Part shown: in pieces, positions 5,559 through 9,239 of the stretch
How positions within the stretch are numbered: position 1 is the first letter of the stretch
How the letters are laid out: every line of letters starts with the position of its first letter
From: Clostridiales bacterium
Lineage (GTDB): Bacteria > Bacillota > Clostridia > Tissierellales > Sedimentibacteraceae
Direction: 5' to 3'
Length of the DNA: 9,239 nt
Assembly (NCBI GenBank): GCA_003457065.1
Contig: DMJQ01000096.1
Coordinates: 845-10,083 of the forward strand
The notes under the pieces: model-generated
The model's database searches: none
Told to the model about the DNA's origin: nothing
What the model saw: the letters and a program-made list of their open reading frames with translations, nothing else
Made by a program: the position numbers and the translations under genes

Positions 5559-7016
5559 ATGAAAACAAAAGTTACGGGAAAATATGTCATAGGCTACGAT
5601 GGAAATGATCATGCAGTATATGAAAATGGATGTGTTGTATATGAAGGCGACACAATTATTTTCGCCGGTAAAAATTATGACGGTGACTTTGACGAGCTGA
5701 TAGAAGGCGGAAACGCAATCATAAGCCCGGGATTTATTGATTTGGACGCGCTGGGAGACATTGACCATGCTTTAATATTTTCTGAAATAAATCCTGATAA
5801 TAAAAAGCATTTGTACTGGTGTGAAGAATATTTTAATAACCGCAGAGAAAATATGACCGTTGAAGAAGAAGCTTTTAAATCCCTTTATGCTTATAGCCAG
5901 CTGATTATGCACGGTGTGACTACGGCAATGCCTATCACAAGCGTATACTATAAAAAGTGCGGCGAGACCTATGAGGAGGCTGTAGCTGCCGCCCATCATG
6001 CAGGAAATCTGGGCCTGAGGGTTTATTTAGGCCCCAGCTATATTTCAAACATGACGGTTACAAACCCCGATGGTTCTTTAAGGATCGAACAGATGGATAA
6101 TGACGGCATGGCAGGGCTTGAAAGGGCAAAGGAGTTTGCCTTTAAGTTTGCAGGCGCTTATGGGGGGCTTATCAATGCCGTCATGGTTCCCGAAAGAATA
6201 GAGCTGCAAACGGAAGAAGTTATTTTAAAAACCAAAGAATTTGCCAGAGAAATGGACTGCCCCGTACGCCTTCACGCTGCCCAGGGTGAATTTGAATATA
6301 ATACGATTCAGAAGAAGTACGGCAAAAGCACCATCGAATATCTGCAAAGCCTTAATTTCCTTGATGACAGAACGCTCATTCCCCATGCCATATGGGCATC
6401 GGGATATTCAAAAATGGAAGACAAAAGCAACAGGGATTTGGATATTCTCGTAGAAACAGGCGCATCGGTTATCCATTGCCCTCTTGTGTATTCAAGAGGA
6501 GGCACGGTGCTTGAGTCTTTCGGCCGATACATACGAAAAGGGGTTAAAATGTCCATGGGTACGGATACTTTTCCACCGGACATCATTCAGAATATCCGTA
6601 TGGGAAGCGCCTATGCCCAGCATAAAGATAATAACAGGAAAGAAAACAGCTACGGCGAATTTTACAGGGCGGCAACCCTTGGCGGTGCCAAAGCCCTTAA
6701 GCGAGACGACCTTGGACGCTTATGTGAAGGAGCGAAAGCCGATATTATTATCATTGATTTATCAGGCTATCATATAGGCGCTGTTGATGACCCCATACGT
6801 ACTATGGGCATGTGCGCTGCAGGAAGGGATGTCGTAACAAGCATAATTAACGGCAGAGTCGTTATGAAAAACAGAGTGATTCCCGGGTTCGATTATGAAA
6901 CTGCACAGGTGAAAGCGCAGCAATATTATGATAAAATGAAAAAGGATTATTTAATGCGAAGCGGCAATAAAATTAAGCCGGATGAAATGTTTCCGCCTAC
7001 ATTTAAAACCTGTTAA
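5559..7016 (+). CDS. TRZ/ATZ-like amidohydrolase lacking the HxH metal motif
   Basis: A 485-residue protein with the overall plan of the TRZ/ATZ amidohydrolases: N-terminal sandwich strands (KYVIGYDGNDHAVYENGCVV), PGFID at 57-61, LHAAQGEFE (238-246), IPHAIWASGY (274-283), VIHCPLVYSRGG (304-315), MGTDTFPPD (333-341), and a closing ADIIIIDL...SIINGRVV block (394-436). H239, H276 and D336 match the later metal ligands. However, the first metal motif, normally DTHxH, reads DLDALGDIDH (61-70): both histidines are replaced by D63 and L65. The HxxE glutamate is also Q242. The frame is intact and the rest well kept, so this looks like a specialised subfamily rather than a decaying gene; I have an unverified recollection of homologues sharing DLDALGDIDH. 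D63, D67 or H70 might substitute as ligands. AGGGAGG overlaps the upstream stop. It could be an enzyme with changed metal use or a non-catalytic partner of its neighbour. Confidence 0.78.
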   Translation: MKTKVTGKYVIGYDGNDHAVYENGCVVYEGDTIIFAGKNYDGDFDELIEGGNAIISPGFIDLDALGDIDHALIFSEINPDNKKHLYWCEEYFNNRRENMTVEEEAFKSLYAYSQLIMHGVTTAMPITSVYYKKCGETYEEAVAAAHHAGNLGLRVYLGPSYISNMTVTNPDGSLRIEQMDNDGMAGLERAKEFAFKFAGAYGGLINAVMVPERIELQTEEVILKTKEFAREMDCPVRLHAAQGEFEYNTIQKKYGKSTIEYLQSLNFLDDRTLIPHAIWASGYSKMEDKSNRDLDILVETGASVIHCPLVYSRGGTVLESFGRYIRKGVKMSMGTDTFPPDIIQNIRMGSAYAQHKDNNRKENSYGEFYRAATLGGAKALKRDDLGRLCEGAKADIIIIDLSGYHIGAVDDPIRTMGMCAAGRDVVTSIINGRVVMKNRVIPGFDYETAQVKAQQYYDKMKKDYLMRSGNKIKPDEMFPPTFKTC

Positions 7017-7074
7017 ATGCAGGTCTTGAATATTTTCCATAAAATAATGGGGCGACGGTTTGGCAGATAAAAAC

Positions 7075-7082
7075 AAGAGGTG
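7075..7082 (+). promoter_or_regulatory. Ribosome binding site that fixes the PucR start
   Basis: AAGAGGTG lies five to six bases before the ATG at 7087. The upstream in-frame TTG at 7060 would give nine more residues (LADKNKRCA), but the PucR domain normally begins with the strand MxITxRDI seen right after ATG 7087, so ATG 7087 is preferred over TTG 7060. Confidence 0.7.
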
Positions 7083-7086
7083 TGCT

Positions 7087-8742
7087 ATGGAAATAACTAT
7101 TAGGGATATCATGAAAATGCGATGTATGAAAGATGCAAAGCTAATTTCAGGTGCCAAAGGCTTTAACCGGATAGTAAGCGGGGTTACTATTATAGAAGCT
7201 CCGGATATTCTGGATTTTGTTAAGGGCGGCGAGTTACTTTTGACGAGCTTTTATTCTTTTACGGAAATGAGCGATGAAAAACTTGAAAAACTGATAGAAG
7301 GTCTTTCAAAGAAATCTGCAGGATTGATTATAAAACTAAACCGTATATCGGAAGTTCCCAGTGTTATTATGGATGCAGCCGACAAACATGATTTTCCTGT
7401 TATACAGGTGCCGAAATCCGTTGCCCATGTGGATATAATGTATCCGATACTTCTTGAAATATTCGATAATCAGGCATATAAGCTGAATTTCTATAAAGAA
7501 GTACATAAGAAGTTGAACGCATTGGCCCTTACGGAACCGTCCATGGATACTATCATAAAAAATCTTGGCGATATTTTAAAGCATCCGGTTACACTATATG
7601 ATAAGTACATGCGTAAAACCGTCGTTTCCCATCAGGACTATGGTGACTTTATTGTAATTGAGCCTCTTGAGAAAAATCATGAAAAGGCCGCTTTTCGATA
7701 TTTTCGCCAGTATGTAAGTTATTATGATAGCGGCAAAGCTGAAAATCAAACCCTTGTACCAATTGAAAGCGTTAACAACCTTATGGTATATCTTGGCATA
7801 GCGGAAGGCGATGAAGGCCTTACAGAGCTTGATTTTATTTCAATTGAAAATGCAATTACAATAATAAGCCTTGAGCTTATCCGCCAGCATACCGTATTGG
7901 AAGTAGAAAGAAAGTTTAAGATTGATTTGATTTCGGAACTTTTAAACGGAACAAATTTACCGAGGGAAGCTATTTATGAAAGGGCAAACCTTATAGGCTG
8001 GAAAATCTTGAAGTATTATGCCGTAGTAAAAATTGAAGCCGTTATGGATCCGTCAAAAAAAAGCTTTTACAGTAATGATGAATATATGGCCGATATTGAA
8101 AATCTTCAGCCGACTGTGCTTGAAAATTTAAGTAATATGCTGCCAAAAAGCATTACTAAGTCTGATAATAATATATTTACCATATTGTGGCCCATTGAGG
8201 ATTGTGCCGGAGAGAACTACCTGCCTCAGATAAAAGACACTCTTGAAAAGCTGGAACAGAACATACGCATAAAGACGCAATGTTCATACATAAATGTTGG
8301 AATAGGTAAAATTACTAATGATGTTAAGGAACTTGCCAAAAGTCAGTTTGAAGCAGAGGATGCGCTGAAATTTGGAAAAATTGCATTTGGGGAAAATAAA
8401 TACGTAAGCTTTACGGAGCTTGGAGCCTATAGATTTTTATGCAGTTTTCCAGACCTTGACAGGCTCGGTGATTTTATGTCGGATAAGCTTAAGATATTGC
8501 TGGAATATGAGAAAAGTCATAACGGCCAACTGCTGGAAACACTGGAAATGTTTTTAAGGTGCAATCTAAATGCAAGCCGTACTGCGAAGGAAATGTATAT
8601 TCATCACAAGTCCGTAGTGTACAGGCTGGAGAGAATAAAAACAATAGCAGGAATTGATTTTAACAGCAGCGAGGATGTATTGGATATTCAGCTTAGCTTA
8701 AGGATACATCATTTTTTGAATGCGAGAGCGAAAAGCCTCTAA
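7087..8742 (+). CDS. PucR-family transcriptional regulator
   Basis: 551 residues from the ATG at 7087, the usual size for full PucR/CdaR-type regulators. Domains in order: an N-terminal PucR sensor domain (about 1-125; MEITIRDIMKMRCMKDAKLI, the EAPDILDFVKGGELLLTS stretch at 37-54, and PVIQVPKSVAHVDI), a linking helix and GGDEF-like region (about 270-440; FKIDLISELLNG, YINVGIGKI), and a C-terminal PucR helix-turn-helix (about 482-545; LETLEMFLRCNLNASRTAKE, HHKSVVYRLERI, VLDIQLSLRIHHFL). PucR proteins control purine/allantoin catabolism in Bacillus; relatives (CdaR, AdeR) control sugar-acid and amino-acid use. It follows the second TRZ/ATZ gene by 70 bases in the same direction with no terminator and no clear promoter between, so it is probably read from the operon and likely controls it, perhaps sensing a ring substrate or ureide. 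Family sure; ligand and activator role inferred. Confidence 0.92.
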   Translation: MEITIRDIMKMRCMKDAKLISGAKGFNRIVSGVTIIEAPDILDFVKGGELLLTSFYSFTEMSDEKLEKLIEGLSKKSAGLIIKLNRISEVPSVIMDAADKHDFPVIQVPKSVAHVDIMYPILLEIFDNQAYKLNFYKEVHKKLNALALTEPSMDTIIKNLGDILKHPVTLYDKYMRKTVVSHQDYGDFIVIEPLEKNHEKAAFRYFRQYVSYYDSGKAENQTLVPIESVNNLMVYLGIAEGDEGLTELDFISIENAITIISLELIRQHTVLEVERKFKIDLISELLNGTNLPREAIYERANLIGWKILKYYAVVKIEAVMDPSKKSFYSNDEYMADIENLQPTVLENLSNMLPKSITKSDNNIFTILWPIEDCAGENYLPQIKDTLEKLEQNIRIKTQCSYINVGIGKITNDVKELAKSQFEAEDALKFGKIAFGENKYVSFTELGAYRFLCSFPDLDRLGDFMSDKLKILLEYEKSHNGQLLETLEMFLRCNLNASRTAKEMYIHHKSVVYRLERIKTIAGIDFNSSEDVLDIQLSLRIHHFLNARAKSL

Positions 8743-8752
8743 AGTATACATC

Positions 8753-8768
8753 TGTTTTAAATAAAACA
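8753..8768. promoter_or_regulatory. 16-bp perfect dyad just after the PucR stop codon
   Basis: TGTTTTAAATAAAACA: 7-bp arms TGTTTTA / TAAAACA around AA, ten bases after the stop at 8742. It could be a regulator-binding site or a weak AU hairpin. No T-run follows, so it is not a good terminator. Its function is unknown. Confidence 0.4.
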
Positions 8769-8785
8769 AGGTTCGAGACTAAAAA

Positions 8786-8993
8786 ATGTATAAAGACCTG
8801 AATTTACCTATCCATGCTCAAATGATGTTAGAGTTATAATTTTTGTGCCGGGTATAAGGGGCATCAGCTACAGTCCCATACAGTCTCCAGAAAAATATAA
8901 GAAGATGTATATATATAAGATACTGAGGTTTTGAAGGCGGCTATTTATAAGCTGCGATTAATTAATTACAGGCTAGGCTGGGTGAAAACATGA
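8786..8993 (+). pseudogene. Decayed C-terminal fragment of an M20 allantoate amidohydrolase / N-carbamoyl-amino-acid hydrolase
   Basis: Three short pieces in three reading frames line up in order with the C-terminal end of the AllC/HyuC (M20, hydantoinase/carbamoylase) family. Piece 1 (8786-8827) reads MYKDLNLPIHAQMM, matching ...LPSGAGHDAQMM with SGAG and D lost. Piece 2 (8830-8889) reads RVIIFVPGIRGISYSPIQSP, matching the family's MIFVPSxxGISHxPxE. Piece 3 (8919-8993) reads DTEVLKAAIYKL then runs to TGA, matching the closing helix (xGxxVLLxAxYKLA). The usual 8-10 residues between pieces 1 and 2 are missing. The upstream catalytic and metal-binding parts are absent, so it cannot encode an active enzyme. 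The intact enzyme converts allantoate to ureidoglycine, or opens carbamoyl-amino acids, the step right after an allantoinase/hydantoinase. Recognition is by motif order by eye, not a database search. Confidence 0.68.
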
Positions 8994-9116
8994 ATTCAGC
9001 AGAAATCACCACTGATAAAGTATCTTGGTAGATTCGGTTCTGGCGCTGTTTATTACCGGATTTATATGGGATTAAACTAGGGTATTTCTGAAAGCCCCAA
9101 ATTCTGGTCTGTTTTG
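8994..9116. other. Intergenic DNA, nothing recognised
   Basis: No coding signal, hairpin terminator or promoter stands out. A 13-codon frame at 8991-9032 with a GGGTG upstream is too short and unlike anything known to be called. Confidence 0.4.
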
Positions 9117-9239
9117 TCATAAAAATGTGACTTTATCATCGAAAATCCTCAAAATGCGCTGTGCAGTTTTGACGTAAAATATCAAAATCTTACCCTCAAC
9201 GTTTTTGCATAAAGAAAAATGCAAAGGCATGCTATTTCT
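9117..9239 (-). other. Short open frame at the right edge, possibly part of a dispersed repeat
   Basis: The minus strand is open from the edge to a TGA at 9119-9117 (40 codons); an internal ATG at 9230-9228 would give 37 residues beginning MPLHFSLCKNVEGKILIFYV and ending FDDKVTFL. It also contains an inverted repeat, TTTGCAT (9204-9210) with ATGCAAA (9219-9225). I have a vague, unverified sense that such sequence recurs around clostridial genomes. It may be the end of a gene starting beyond the window, a repeat, or noise. Confidence 0.25.

Noticed and set aside
7005..7026. Terminator between the second TRZ/ATZ gene and the PucR gene
   Set aside because: Only a 5-bp ACCTG/CAGGT stem with no T-run.
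7060..7086. TTG 7060 as the start of the PucR regulator
   Set aside because: ATG 7087 has a better-placed AAGAGGTG and begins exactly where PucR domains usually start.

Overview
The window looks like a chromosomal segment from a low-GC, AT-rich Firmicute (Bacillota), probably an anaerobic Clostridia member. The reasons are strong AGGAGG-type ribosome binding sites, AT-rich intergenic DNA, UUG/AUG starts, and an IclR plus PucR regulator set around heterocycle-degrading enzymes. The genus assignment is inference. There are no rRNA or tRNA genes, CRISPR arrays or recognisable transposases.

Layout. (1) At the left edge, on the minus strand, is the N-terminal third of an IclR-family regulator. 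It is divergent from a class V (alanine-glyoxylate type) aminotransferase at 488-1591. The 150-bp divergent region holds two back-to-back sigma-A promoters and two near-identical TTTCA/TGAAA palindromes, one at each transcription start. The aminotransferase has an oddity: its well-placed ATG (476) is followed three codons later by an in-frame TGA. (2) A strong terminator follows, then about 480 bp without a convincing gene. (3) A plus-strand series follows: a small cupin (2175-2531), an allantoinase-like cyclic amidohydrolase (2542-3894), a 15-bp GC-rich hairpin in the gap, two TRZ/ATZ-type amidohydrolases (4062-5546 and 5559-7016) and a PucR-family regulator (7087-8742). (4) Downstream lies a decayed C-terminal fragment of an M20 allantoate amidohydrolase / N-carbamoyl-amino-acid hydrolase (about 8786-8993), spread over all three frames. 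Unassigned DNA and a possible repeat or small reading frame follow at the right edge.

How the genes may work together. An allantoinase-like ring opener, the remnant of the amidase that normally follows it, a glyoxylate-type aminotransferase and a PucR regulator all point to catabolism of a ureide or purine-like ring. The two extra amidohydrolases do not fit the textbook allantoin route. One has a displaced HxxE glutamate. The other lacks the HxH metal motif that defines the superfamily, although the rest of its fold signature is intact. The most interesting possibility is therefore an uncharacterised ring-degradation pathway with non-canonical amidohydrolases. The substrate cannot be read from the sequence, and no transporter gene is present in the window.
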